Source: Isoperla grammatica (Eukaryota > Arthropoda > Insecta > Plecoptera > Perlodidae). Taken from it: a stretch of DNA of 64,000 bases. Each line of letters starts with the position of its first letter. Within the stretch, counting starts at the first letter, position 1. Location: NCBI GenBank assembly GCA_945910005.1, contig OX246747.1, positions 9,750,525 through 9,814,524 on the forward strand. Reading direction: 5' to 3'. Under the pieces are notes generated by a model. The model saw nothing but the letters and a program-made list of their open reading frames with translations, was not told where the DNA came from and ran no database searches. The translations under genes and the position numbers were made by a program. Below, piece after piece: positions 32,007-45,111 of this stretch.

Positions 32007-34740
32007 TTTGCAATCCATGTGCCTAACATCTCCCTAATGTGGCTCTCGCCACTCCGTCATACTTGCGGCCCTCTTTGCAATCCAAGCGTCTAACAATCTC
32101 CCCAGTGTTGCTCTCGCCACTCCGTCATACTTGCGGCCCTCTTTGCAAACCAAGCGCCTAACAATCTCCCCACTGTGGCTCTCTTCACACCGTCATACTT
32201 GCGGCCCTCTTTGCAATCCAAGTGCCTAACAATTTCCCCAATGTGGCTCTCTTCACACCGTCATACTTGCGGCTTTCTTTGCAATCCAAACGCCTAACAA
32301 TCTCCCCAATGTGGCTCTCGTCACTCCACCATACTTGCGGCCCTCTTTGCAATCCAAGTGCCTCACATCTCCCAAATTGGGCCTGTCGACACTCCGTCAT
32401 ACTTGCGGCCCTCTTTGCAATCCAAGCGCCTCACAATCTCCCCGATGTTGCTCTCGCCACTCCGTTATACTTGCGGCCCTCTTTGCAAACCAAGCGCCTT
32501 TACAATCTCCCCAATGTGGCTCTCTTCACACCGTCATACTTGCGGCCCTCTTTGCAATCCAAGCGCCTAACAATCTCCCCAATGTGGCTCTCGTCACACC
32601 GCCATTCTCGCGGCCCTCTTTGCAATCCAAGCACCTAACAATCTCCCCAATGTGGCTCTCGTCAATGCACCATACTTGCGGCCCTCTTTGCAATCCAAGC
32701 GCCTAACAATCTCCCCAGTGTTGCTCACGCCACTTCGTCATACTTGCCGCCCTCTTTGCAATCAAGCGCCTAACAATCTCCATAATGTGGCTCTCGCTAC
32801 TCCGCCATACTTGCGGCCCTTTTTGCAATCCAAGCGCCTAACAATCTCCCCAATGTGACTCTCTTCACACCGCCATACTTGCGGCCCTCTTTGCAATCCA
32901 AGCGCCTTACAATCTCCTTAATGTGGCTCTCGCTACTCCGTCATACTTGCGGCCCTCTTTGCAATCCAAGCGCCTTACAATCTCCCTAATGTGGCTCTCG
33001 CCACTCCGTTATACTTGCGGCCCTCTTTGCAATCCAAGCGCCTAACAATCTCCCCAATGTGGCTCTTGCCGCTCCGTCATACTTGCGGCCCTCTTTGCAA
33101 TCAAAGTGCCTAACAATTTCCCCAATGTGGCTCTCTTCACACCGTCATACTTGCGGCCCTCTTTGCAATCAAAACGCCTAACAATCTCCCCAATGTGGCT
33201 CTCGACACTCCACCATACTTGCGGTCCTCTTTGCAATCCAAGTGCCTCACATCTCCTAAATGGGCCTGTCGTCACTCCGTCATACTTGCGGCCCTCTTTG
33301 CAGTCCAAGCGCCTCACAATCTCCCCAATGTGGCTCTCGTCACTCTGTCATACTTGCGGCCCTCTTTGCAATCCAAGCGCCTAACAATCTCCCCAATGTG
33401 GCTCTCGTCACACCGCCATTCTTGCGGCCCTCTTTGCAATCCAAGCACCTAACAATCTTCCCAATGTGGCTCTCGTCACTGCACCATACTTGCGGCCCTC
33501 TTTGCAATCCAAGCGCCTTACAATCTCCTCAGTGTTGCTCTCGCCACTCCGTCATACTTGCGGCCCTCTTTGCAATTCAAGCGCCTAACAATCTCCCCAA
33601 TGTGGCGCTCGTCACACCGTCATACTTGCGGCCCTCTTTGCAATACAAGCGTCTAACAATCTCTCCAATGTGGCTCTCGTCACTCCACCATACTTGCGGC
33701 CCTCTTTGCAATCCAAGTGCCTAACATCTCCCTAATGTGGCTCTCGCCACTCCGCCATACTTTCGGCCCTCTTTGCAATCCAAGCGCCTAACAATCTCCC
33801 TAATGTGGCTCTCGCCACTCCGTCATACCTGCAGCCCGCTTTGCAATCCAAGCGTCTAACAATCTCCTCAGTGTTGCTCTCGCCACTCCGTCATACTTGC
33901 GGCCCTCTTTGCAAACCAAGCGCCTAACAATCTCCCCAATGTGGCTCTCGTCACACCGTCATACTTGCGGCCCTCTTTGCAATCCAAGCGTCTAACAATC
34001 TCCCCAGTGTTGCTCTCGCCACTCCGTCATACTTGCGGCCCCCTTTGCAATCCAACCGCCTGACAATCTCCCCGATGTGGCTCTCACCACTCCGCCATAC
34101 TTGCGGCCCTCTTTGCAATCCAAGCGCCTAACAAACTCCCTAAGGTGGCCCCAAGCGCCTAACAATCTCTCCGATGTGGATCTCGTCACTCCGTCATACT
34201 TGCGGCCCTCTTTGCAATCCAAGCGCCTAACAATCTCCCCGATGTGGTTCTCGCCACTCCGCCATACTTGCGGACCCCTTTGCAATCCAAGCGCCTAACA
34301 AACTCCCAAATGTGGCTCTCGTCACTCCGTCATACTTGCGGCCCTCTTTGCAATCCAAGCGCCTAACAATCTCCCCAGTGTGGCTCTCGTAACTCCACCA
34401 TACTGGCGGCCCCCTTGGCAATCCAAGCGCCTAACAATCTCCCCAATGTGGCTCTCGTCGCTCTGTCATACTTGCGGCCCTCTTTGCAATCCAAGCGCCT
34501 CACAAACTCCCCAATGTGGCTCTCGTCACTCCGTCATACTTGCGGCCCTCTTTGCAATCCAAGCGCCTAACAATCTCCCCAGTGTGGCTCTCGTAACTCC
34601 ACCATACTTGCGGCCCTCTTGGCAATCCAAGCGCCTAACAATCTCCCCAATGTGGCTCTCGTCGCTCCGTCATACTTGCGGCCCTCTTTGCAATCCAAGT
34701 GCCGAACAATCTCCCCAATGTGGCTCTCGTCACACCGTCA
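32007..34740. repeat. Satellite block 8
   Basis: The block is 2734 bp and of the block 2/6 family. Relative to block 6 it has lost a truncated 31-bp monomer together with the next 68-bp monomer (near 33010-33040) and gained one base at CCCAAATTGGGCC (about 32373). One 31-bp truncated monomer remains at 34126-34156. Confidence 0.94.
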
Positions 34741-35222
34741 CTCGTCACACCAGTAGAGTTACTACGTCACCAAGGATTATTGTTGACCTTAAGTTCGACG
34801 CTACGACTAACTAGGTACCACCGTTCATCCACAATCGGTACCGAAAGTGGAACTTGACAAGAAAATCTTTGAAATTTCGGCGACGCCTCACGTCGCTCAC
34901 CAAAAACATAGCGACGCGATGATTTTTTTGAAAGTAGACCATGTTCATATCTACCTTGAGAAGTAACTTTAAGATCCCCCAATTAAACAATATAGCCGTA
35001 AAGAATATAATTCTAAAAAACAGAGTGTCTTTGAGCACGTCTTTGACGACGCGTAGCGTCTCTTGTTAAATGGTTAATATAATAATGATTAGAGTTTCTC
35101 CGTTGGACATTCATACTCTATACATAAAACATGTTAATGCTTGCCTTGCATTAATGGTTAGCCGAGGAAACATGTTTTAATGTTGGCGTGATGACGAGCA
35201 ATCTGAATACAACAAGCTATGC

Positions 35223-35358
35223 CATACATTGAGACCAGTGTGTTATCTACCAGTGTAAGCAACGCTACTTCCATCGATTGGCGTGGCGTACGAAGTAACG
35301 TTGTAGCTTCGAATACTTGAGGTCTGGGGTTCGAGACCCGGTACACCCACTCTTTTTT
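35223..35358 (+). other. tRNA-derived cassette L, spacer 9
   Basis: The A box starts at 35284, the B box at 35328 and the terminator is T6 (35353-35358). Confidence 0.7.
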
Positions 35359-35671
35359 GTTCCACCATTTTCACGCATTAATATCAATGCATCAACGTGA
35401 ATGGACACGGTTTATTTTTTACCGGTTAAACGGCTCATTGTTACCACAAACGATTTACTCTTTCGCGATCACGCGATCAAGATCTATCAAAGGCGATTTT
35501 AAAAAGACAATGTGTTGAAACTGAATTTTTAGAGTTAGTTAAAAAACGGCTTCCTGGATATTCTTGGATGTTTTTAAAATCCAATGAGACCCTCGCTGTC
35601 CATAAATCTATCTAGCTTTGGTGTTACAATTACAATAAGAATGAATCGAGATACAATGAGATGTATTCATG

Positions 35672-35808
35672 CATACATTGAGAGCAGTGGGTTATCTATC
35701 AGTGTAAGCGATCCAACTTCCATCGAGTGGCATGGCGTACGGGGTAGCGACGCCGACTAGTGTTTTCGCGGTCCGGGGTTCGAGTCCCGTAACCGGCAGT
35801 CTATTTTT
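35672..35808 (+). other. tRNA-derived cassette R, spacer 9
   Basis: The A box starts at 35733, the B box at 35777 and the terminator is T5 (35804-35808). Confidence 0.72.
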
Positions 35809-35966
35809 CTTCCATATTCAGGCAAGCAAAGTTGAGAAGGGTTTACTAAGGGGAAATTTTTTTTCAAGTGCTCGTAGCTACCATACGGGATGTCCAAATT
35901 TGTTTTTGTATTTTTTTTTTTTTTTTGCGTTAATTATCTAGACATCCTGAAAACAAAAATGTGCTG

Positions 35967-38900
35967 TTTGCAATCCATGTGCCTAACATCTCCCTAATGT
36001 GGCTCTCGCCACTCCGTCATACTTGCGGCCCTCTTTGCAATCCAAGCGTCTAACAATCTCCCCAGTGTTGCTCTCGCCACTCCGTCATACTTGCAACCCT
36101 CTTTGCAAACCAAGCGCCTAACAATCTCCCCAATGTGGCTCTCTTCACACCGTCATACTTGCGGCCATCTTTGCAATCCAAGCGCCTAACAATCTCCCCA
36201 ATGTGGCTCTCGTCGCTCCGTCATACTTGTGGCCCTCTTTGCAATCCAAGTGCCAAACAATTTCCCCAATGTGGCTCTCTTCACACCGTCATACTTGCGG
36301 CCCTCTTTGCAATCCAAACGCCTAACAATCTCCCCAATGTGGCTCTCGTCACTACACCATACTTGCGGCCCTCTTTGCAATCCAAGTGCCTCACATCTCC
36401 CAAATGGGACTGTCGTCACTCCGTCATACTTGCGGCCCTCTTTGCAATCCAAGCGCCTCACAATCTCCCCAATGTTGCCCTCGCCACTCCATCATACTTG
36501 CGGCCCTCTTTGCAAACCAAGCGCCTAACAATCTCCCCAATGTGGCTCTCTTCACACCGTCATACTTGCGGCCCTCTTTGCAATCCAAGCGCCTAACAAT
36601 CCCCCCAATGTGGCTCTCGTCACACCGCCATTCTTGCGGCCCTCTTTGCAATCCAAGCACCTAACAATCTCCCCAATGTGGCTCTCGTCACTGCACCATA
36701 CTTGCGGCCCTCTTTGCAATCCAAGCGCCTTAAAATATCCCCAGTGTTGCTCTCGCCACATCGTCATACTTGCGGCCCTCTTTGCAATTCAAGCGCCTTA
36801 CAATCTCCTCAATGTGGCTCTCTTCACTCCACCATACTTGCGGCCCTCTTTGCAATCCAAGTGCCTCACATCTCCCAAATGGGCCTGTCGTCACTCCATC
36901 ATACTTGCGGCCCTCTTTGCAATCCAAGCGTCTAACAATCTCCCCAGTGTTGCTCTCGCCACTCCGTCATACTTGCGGCCCTCTTTGCAATCCAAGCGCC
37001 TAACAATCTCCCTGATGTGGCTCTCGCCACTCCGCCATACTTGCGGCCCTCTTTGCAATCCAAGCGCCTTACAAACTTTCTAAGGGGGCCCCAAGCGCCT
37101 AACAATCTCTCCGATGTGGATCTCGTCACTCCGTCATACTTGCGGCCCTCTTTGCAATCCAAGCGCCTAACAATCTCCCCGATGTGGTTCTCGCCACTCC
37201 GCCATACTTGCGGCCCCCTTTGCAATCCAAGCGCCTAACAAACTCCCCAATGTGGCTCTCGTCACTCCGTCATACTTGCGGCCCTCTTTGCAATCCAAGC
37301 GCCTAACAATCTCCCCAGTGTGGCTCTCGTAACTCCACCACACTGGCGGCCCCCTTGGCAATCGTAGCGCCTAACAATCTCCCCAATGTGGCTCTCGTCG
37401 CTCTGTCATACTTGCGGCCCTCTTTGCAATCCAAGCGCCTCACAAACTCCCCAATGTGGCTCTCGTCACTCCGTCATACTTGCGGCCCTCTTTGCAATCC
37501 AAGCGCCTAACAATCTCCCCAGTGTGGCTCTCGTAACTCCACCATACTTGCGGCCCTCTTGGCAATCCAAGCGCCTAACAATCTCCCCAATGTGGCTCTC
37601 GTCGCTCCGTCATACTTGCGGCCCTCTTTGCAAACCAAGCGCCTAACAATCTCCCCAATGTGGCTCTCTTCACACCGTCATACTTGCGGCCCTCTTTGCA
37701 TTCCAAGTGCCTAACAATTTCCCCAATGTGGCTCTCTTCACACCGTCATACTTGCGGCTTTCTTTGCAATCCAAACGCCTAACAATCTCCCCAATGTGGC
37801 TCTCGTCACTCCACCATACTTGCGGCCCTCTTTGCAATCCAAGTGCCTCACATCTCCCAAATGGGCCTGTCGACACTCCGTCATACTTGCGGCCCTCTTT
37901 GCAATCCAAGCGCCTCACAATCTCCCCAATGTTGCTCTCGCCACTCCGTCATACTTGCGGCCCTCTTTGCAAACCAAGCGCCTTACAATCTCAACAATGT
38001 GGCTCTCTTCACACCGTCATACTTGCGGCCCTCTTTGCAATCCAAGCGCCTTACAATCTCCCCAATGTGGCTCTCGTCACACCGCCATTCTCGCGGCCCT
38101 CTTTGCAATCCAAGCACCTAACAATCTCCCCAATTTGGCTCTCGTCACTGCACCATACTTGCGGCCCTCTTTGCAATCCAAGCGCCTAACAATCTCCCTA
38201 GTGTTGCTCACGCCACTTCGTCATACTTGCGGCCCTCTTTGCAATCCAAGTGCCTCACATCTCCCAAATGGGCCTGTCGACACTCCGTCATACTTGCGGC
38301 CCTCTTTGCAATACAAGCGTCTCACAATCTCTCCAATGTGGCTCTCGTCACTCCCCCATACTTGCGGCCCTCTTTGCAATCCAAGTGCCTTACAATCTCC
38401 CCAATATGGCTCTCGCCACTCCGCCATACTTGCGGCCCTCTTTGCAATCCAAACGCCTAACAATCTCCCTAAGGTGGCACTCGCACTCCGTCACTCATGC
38501 GGCCCTCTTTGCAATCCAAGCGCCTAACAACCTCTCCAATGTGGCTCTCGTCACTCCGGCATACTTGCGGCCCTCTTGAATCAGAGCGCCTAACAATCTC
38601 CCCAATGTGGCTCTCGCCACTCCGTCATACTTGCGGCCCTCTTTGCAATCCAAGCGCCTCACAATCTCCCCAAGGTGGCACTTTCACTCCGTCACTCTTG
38701 CGTTCCTCTTTGCAATCCAAGCGCCTAACAATCTCCCCCCTGTGGTTCTCGCCACTCCGTCATACTTGCGGCCCTCTTTGCAATCAAAGCGCCTAACAAT
38801 CTCCCCGATGTGGCTCTCGCCACTCCGTCATACTTGCGGCCCTCCTTTTAATCCAAGCGCCTAACAATCTCCCCAATGTGGCTCTCGTCACTTTGTCATA

Positions 38901-39948
38901 CTTGAAGCCCTCTTTGCAATCCAAGCGCCAAACAATCTATCGATGTGGTTTTCGTCACTCCGCCATACTTGCGGCCCTCTTTGCAGTCCAAGCGCCTTAC
39001 AATCTCCCTAATGTGGCTCTCGCCACTCCGTCATACCTGCAGCCCGCTTTGCAATCCAAGCGTCTAACAATCTCCTCAGTGTTGCTCTTGCCACTCCGTC
39101 ATACTTGCGGCCCTCTTTGCAAACCAAGCGCCTAACAATCTCCCCAATGTGGCTCTCGTCACACCGTCATACTTGCGGCCCTCTTTGCAATCCAAGCGTC
39201 TAACAATCTCCCCAGTGTTGCTCTCGCCACTCCGTCATACTTGCGGCCCCCTTTGCAATCCAAGCGCCTGACAATCTCCCCGATGTGGCTCTCACCACTC
39301 CGCCATACTTGCGGCCCTCTTTGCAATCCAAGCGCCTAACAAACTCCCTAAGGTGGCCCCAAGCGCCTAACAATCTCTCCGATGTGGATCTCGTCACTCC
39401 GTCATACTTGCGGCCCTCTTTGCAATCCAAGCGCCTAACAATCTCCCCGATGTGGTTCTCGCCACTCCGCCATACTTGCGGCCCCCTTTGCAATCCAAGC
39501 GCCTAACAAACTCCCAAATGTGGCTCTCGTCACTCCGTCATACTTGCGGCCCTCTTTGCAATCCAAGCGTCTAACAATCTCCCCAGTGTGGCTCTCGTAA
39601 CTCCACCATACTGGCGGCCCCCTTGGCAATCCAAGCGCCTAACAATCTCCCCAATGTGGCTCTCGTCGCTCTGTCATACTTGCGGCCCTCTTTGCAATCC
39701 AAGCGCCTCACAAACTCCCCAATGTGGCTCTCGTCACTCCGTCATACTTGCGGCCCTCTTTGCAATCCAAGCGCCTAACAATCTCCCCAGTGTGGCTCTC
39801 GTAACTCCACCATACTTGCGGCCCTCTTGGCAATCCAAGCGCCTAACAATCTCCCCAATGTGGCTCTCGTCGCTCCGTCATACTTGCGGCCCTCTTTGCA
39901 ATCCAAGTGCCGAACAATCTCCCCAATGTGGCTCTCGTCACACCGTCA
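35967..39948. repeat. Satellite block 9 (recombinant)
   Basis: The block is 3982 bp. To about 38220 it follows block 7 at offset 8875. From about 38300 to 39000 it carries a distinctive series (GGTGGCACT monomers, CCCTCTTGAATCAGAGC) shared with block 14. From about 39000 it returns to the end of block 8. Truncated monomers lie at 37066-37096 and 39334-39364. Confidence 0.94.
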
Positions 39949-40430
39949 CTCGTCACACCAGTAGAGTTACTACGTCACCAAGGATTATTGTTGACCTTAA
40001 GTTCGACGCTACGACTAACTAGGTACCACCGTTCATCCACAATCGGTACCGAAAGTGGAACTTGACAAGAAAATCTTTGAAATTTCGGCGACGCCTCACG
40101 TCGCTCACCAAAAACATAGCGACGCGATGATTTTTTTGAAAGTAGACCATGTTCATATCTACCTTGAGAAGTAACTTTAAGATCCCCCAATTAAACAATA
40201 TAGCCGTAAAGAATATAATTCTAAAAAACAGAGTGTCTTTGAGCACGTCTTTGACGACGCGTAGCGTCTCTTGTTAAATGGTTAATATAATAATGATTAG
40301 AGTTTCTCCGTTGGACATTCATACTCTATACATAAAACATGTTAATGCTTGCCTTGCATTAATGGTTAGCCGAGGAAACATGTTTTAATGTTGGCGTGAT
40401 GACGAGCAATCTGAATACAACAAGCTATGC

Positions 40431-40566
40431 CATACATTGAGACCAGTGTGTTATCTACCAGTGTAAGCAACGCTACTTCCATCGATTGGCGTGGCGTACG
40501 AAGTAACGTTGTAGCTTCGAATACTTGAGGTCTGGGGTTCGAGACCCGGTACACCCACTCTTTTTT
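40431..40566 (+). other. tRNA-derived cassette L, spacer 10
   Basis: The A box starts at 40492, the B box at 40536 and the terminator is T6 (40561-40566). Confidence 0.7.
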
Positions 40567-40879
40567 GTTCCACCATTTTCACGCATTAATATCAATGCAT
40601 CAACGTGAATGGACACGGTTTATTTTTTACCGGTTAAACGGCTCATTGTTACCACAAACGATTTACTCTTTCGCGATCACGCGATCAAGATCTATCAAAG
40701 GCGATTTTAAAAAGACAATGTGTTGAAACTGAATTTTTAGAGTTAGTTAAAAAACGGCTTCCTGGATATTCTTGGATGTTTTTAAAATCCAATGAGACCC
40801 TCGCTGTCCATAAATCTATCTAGCTTTGGTGTTACAATTACAATAAGAATGAATCGAGATACAATGAGATGTATTCATG

Positions 40880-41016
40880 CATACATTGAGAGCAGTGGGT
40901 TATCTATCAGTGTAAGCGATCCAACTTCCATCGAGTGGCATGGCGTACGGGGTAGCGACGCCGACTAGTGTTTTCGCGGTCCGGGGTTCGAGTCCCGTAA
41001 CCGGCAGTCTATTTTT
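40880..41016 (+). other. tRNA-derived cassette R, spacer 10
   Basis: The A box starts at 40941, the B box at 40985 and the terminator is T5 (41012-41016). Confidence 0.72.
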
Positions 41017-41175
41017 CTTCCATATTCAGGCAAGCAAAGTTGAGAAGGGTTTACTAAGGGGAAATTTTTTTTTCAAGTGCTCGTAGCTACCATACGGGAT
41101 GTCCAAATTTGTTTTTGTATTTTTTTTTTTTTTTTGCGTTAATTATCTAGACATCCTGAAAACAAAAATGTGCTG

Positions 41176-43880
41176 TTTGCAATCCATGTGCCTAACATCT
41201 CCCTAATGTGGCTCTCGCCACTCCGTCATACTTGCGGCCCTCTTTGCAATCCAAGCGTCTAACAATCTCCCCAGTGTTGCTCTCGCCACTCCGTCATACT
41301 TGCAACCCTCTTTGCAAACCAAGCGCCTAACAATCTCCCCAATGTGGCTCTCTTCACACCGTCATACTTGCGGCCATCTTTGCAATCCAAGCGCCTAACA
41401 ATCTCCCCAATGTGGCTCTCGTCGCTCCGTCATACTTGTGGCCCTCTTTGCAATCCAAGTGCCAAACAATTTCCCCAATGTGGCTCTCGTCGCTCTGTCA
41501 TACTTGCGGCCCTCTTTGCAATCCAAGCGCCTCACAAACTCCCCAATGTGGCTCTCGTCACTCCGTCATACTTGCGGCCCTCTTTGCAATCCAAGCGCCT
41601 AACAATCTCCCCAGTGTGGCTCTCGTAACTCCACCATACTTGCGGCCCTCTTGGCAATCCAAGCGCCTAACAATCTCCCCAATGTGGCTCTCGTCGCTCC
41701 GTCATACTTGCGGCCCTCTTTGCAAACCAAGCGCCTAACAATCTCCCCAATGTGGCTTTCTTCACACCGTCATACTTGCGGCCCTCTTTGCATTCCAAGT
41801 GCCTAACAATTTCCCCAATGTGGCTCTCTTCACACCGTCATACTTGCGGCTTTCTTTGCAATCCAAACGCCTAACAATCTCCCCAATGTGGCTCTCGTCA
41901 CTCCACCATACTTGCGGCCCTCTTTGCAATCCAAGTGCCTCACATCTCCCAAATGGGCCTGTCGACACTCCGTCATACTTGCGGCCCTCTTTGCAATCCA
42001 AGCGCCTCACAATCTCCCCAATGTTGCTCTCGCCACTCCGTCATACTTGCGGCCCTCTTTGCAAACCAAGCGCCTAACAATCTCAACAATGTGGCTCTCT
42101 TCACACCGTCATTCTTGCGGCCCTCTTTGCAATCCAAGCGCCTTACAATCTCCCCAATGTGGCTCTCGTCACACCGCTATTCTCGCGGCCCTCTTTGCAA
42201 TCCAAGCACCTAACAATCTCCCCAATTTGGCTCTCGTCACTGCACCATACTTGCGGCCCTCTTTGCAATCCAAGCGCCTAACAATCTCCCCAGTGTTGCT
42301 CACGCCACTTCGTCATACTTGCGGCCCTCTTTGCAATCAAGCGCCTAACAATCTCCCTAATGTGGCTCTCGCTACTCCGCCATACTTGCGGCCCTCTTTG
42401 CAATCCAAGCGCCTAACAATCTCCCCAATGTGACTCTCTTCACACCGCCATACTTGCGGCCCTCTTTGCAATCCAAGCGCCTAACAATCTCCTTAATGTG
42501 GCTCTCGCTACTCCGTCATACTTGCGGCCCTCTTTGCAGTCCAAGCGCCTTACAATCTCCCTAATGTGGCTCATGCCACTCCGTCATACTTGCGGCCCTC
42601 TTTGCAATCCAAGCGCCTTACAAACTCCCCAAGGTGGCCCCAAGCGCCTAACAATCTCTCCGATGTGGATCTCGTCACTCCGTCATACTTGCGGCCCTCT
42701 TTGCAATCCAAGCGCCTAACAATCTCCCCAGTGTTGCTTTTGCCACTCCGTCATACTTGCGGCCCTCTTTGCAAACCAAGCGCCTAACAATCTCCCCAAT
42801 GTGGCTCTCTTCACATCGTCATACTTGCGGCCATCTTTGCAATCCAAGCGCCTAACAATCTCCCCAATGTGGCTCTCGTCGCTCCGTCATACTTGCGGCC
42901 CTCTTTGCAATCCAAGTGCCAAACAATTTCCCCAATGTGGCTCTCGTCACACCGCCATACTTGCGGCCCTCTTTGCAATCCAAGTGCCTTACATTTCCCT
43001 AATGTAACTCTCGCCACTCCGCCATACTTGCGGCCCTCTTTGCAATCCAAGCGCCTAACAATCTCCCTTATGTGGCTCTCGCCACTCCGTCATACTTGCG
43101 GCCCTCTTGTCAATCCAAGCGCATAACAATCTCCCCAATATGGCTCTTTGCAATCAGAGCGCCTTACAATCTCCCCGATGTGGATCTCGCCACTCCGTCA
43201 TCCTTGCGGCCCTCTTTGCAATCCAAGCGCCTAACAATCTCCCCAATGTGGCTTTCGTCACTCCACCTATATTTGTGGCCCTCTGTGCAATCAAAGCGCC
43301 TAACAATCTCCCCAGTGTTGCTCTCGCCACTCCGTCAAACTTGCGGCCCTCTTTGCAATCCAAGCGCCTTATTATGTCCCCAACGTGGCTCTCGTCACAC
43401 CGTCATACTTGCGGCCCTCTTTGCCATCCAAGCGCCTAACAATCTCCCCAATGTGGCTCTCGCCACTCTGTCATACTTGCGGCCCTCTTTGCAATCAGAG
43501 CGCCTTACAATCTCCCCGATGTGGCTTTCGCCACTCCGCCATTTTTGCGGCCCTCTTTGCAATCCAAGCGCCTAACAATCTCCCCAATATGGCTCTCGTC
43601 ACTCCACCATACTTGCGGCCCTCTTTGCAATCAAAACGCTTAACAATCTCCCCAATGTGGCTCTCGTCAAACCTTCATACTTGCGGCCCTCTTTGCAATC
43701 CAAGTGCCTTACATATCCCCAATGTATCTCTCGTCACTCCGTCATACTTGCGGCCCTCTTTGCAATCCAAGCGCCTAACAATCTCCCCAATTTGGCTCTC
43801 GTCGCTCCGTCATACTTGCGGCCCTCTTTGCAATCCAAGTGCCAAACAATCTCCCCAATGTGGCTCTCGTCACACCGTCA
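41176..43880. repeat. Satellite block 10 (internal deletion)
   Basis: The block is 2705 bp and of the block 3/7 family. The offset to block 7 drops from 14084 to 12967 near 41485, so about 1117 bp were lost in one step. The junction joins an AATTTCCCC monomer to a GTCGCTCTGTC monomer. A truncated monomer lies at 42615-42645. Confidence 0.94.
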
Positions 43881-44362
43881 CTCGTCACACCAGTAGAGTT
43901 ACTACGTCACTAAGGATTATTGTTGACCTTAAGTTCGACGCTACGACTAACTAGGTACCACCGTTCATCCACAATCGGTACCGAAAGTGGAACTTGACAA
44001 GAAAATCTTTGAAATTTCGGCGACGCCTCACGTCGCTCACAAAAAACATAGCGACCTGATGATTTTTTTGAAAGTAGACCATGTTCATATCTACCTTGAG
44101 AAGTAACTTTAAGATCCCCCAATTAAACAATATAGCCGTAAAGAATATAATTCTAAAAAACAGAGTGTCTTTGAGCACGTCTTTGACGACGCGTAGCGTC
44201 TCTTGTTAAATGGTTAATATAATAATGATTAGAGTTTCTCCGTTGGACATTCATACTCTATACATAAAACATGTTAATGCTTGCCTTGCATTAATGGTTA
44301 GCCGAGGAAACATGTTTTAATGTTGGCGTGATGACGAGCTATCTGAATACAACAAGCTATGC

Positions 44363-44498
44363 CATACATTGAGACCAGTGTGTTATCTACCAGTGTAAGC
44401 AACGCCACTTCCATCGATTGGCGTGGCGTACGAAGTAACGTTGTAGCTTCGAATACTTGAGGTCTGGGGTTCGAGACCCGGTACACCCACTCTTTTTT
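44363..44498 (+). other. tRNA-derived cassette L, spacer 11
   Basis: The A box starts at 44424, the B box at 44468 and the terminator is T6 (44493-44498). Confidence 0.7.
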
Positions 44499-44811
44499 GT
44501 TCCACCATTTTCACGCATTAATATCAATGCATCAACGTGAATGGACACGGTTTATTTTTTACCGGTTAAACGGCTCATTGTTACCACAAACGATTTACTC
44601 TTTCGCGATCACGCGATCAAGATCTATCAAAGGCGATTTTAAAAAGACAATGTGTTGAAACTGAATTTTTAGAGTTTGTTAAAAAACGGCTTCCTGGATA
44701 TTCTTGGATGTTTTTAAAATCCAATGAGACCCTCGCTGTCCATAAATCTATCTAGCTTTGGTGTTACAATTACAATAAGAATGAATCGAGATACAATGAG
44801 ATGTATTCATG

Positions 44812-44948
44812 CATACATTGAGAGCAGTGGGTTATCTATCAGTGTAAGCGATCCAACTTCCATCGAGTGGCATGGCGTACGGGGTAGCGACGCCGACTAG
44901 TGTTTTCGCGGTCCGGGGTTCGAGTCCCGTAACCGGCAGTCTTTTTTT
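44812..44948 (+). other. tRNA-derived cassette R, spacer 11
   Basis: The A box starts at 44873, the B box at 44917 and the terminator is T7 (44942-44948). Confidence 0.72.
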
Positions 44949-45111
44949 CTTCCATATTCAGACAAGCAAAGTTGAGAAGGGTTTACTAAGGGGAAATTTT
45001 TTTTTCAAGTGCTCGTAGCTACCATACGGGATGTCCAAATTTGTTTTTGTATTTTTTTTTTTATTTTTTTTGCGTTAATTATCTAGACATCCTGAAAACA
45101 AAAATGTGCTG

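Larger units (their letters stand above)
19619..32711. repeat. Large segmental duplication, copy 2
   Basis: This is the counterpart of 1-13165 and includes the right part of spacer 5, blocks 5 to 7, spacers 6 to 8 and the start of block 8. Scattered substitutions and one lost monomer distinguish it from copy 1. Confidence 0.93.
34741..35966. repeat. Spacer 9, type C
   Basis: The spacer is 1226 bp and is the copy of spacer 7 at offset 8874. The loop of the TTGGAT/ATCCAA inverted repeat reads GTTTTTAAA, as in spacers 10 and 11. Confidence 0.94.
39949..41175. repeat. Spacer 10, type C
   Basis: The spacer is 1227 bp and is the copy of spacer 9 at offset 5208. Spacers 9 and 10 are therefore both type C with no type B spacer between them. 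Confidence 0.94.
43881..45111. repeat. Spacer 11
   Basis: The spacer is 1231 bp. The left part is like spacer 5, with T6 after L, and R is followed by T7. It has a single private change, AACGCCACTTCC, between the L upstream block and its A box, and GAGTTTGTTAAA near 44674. Confidence 0.94.
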
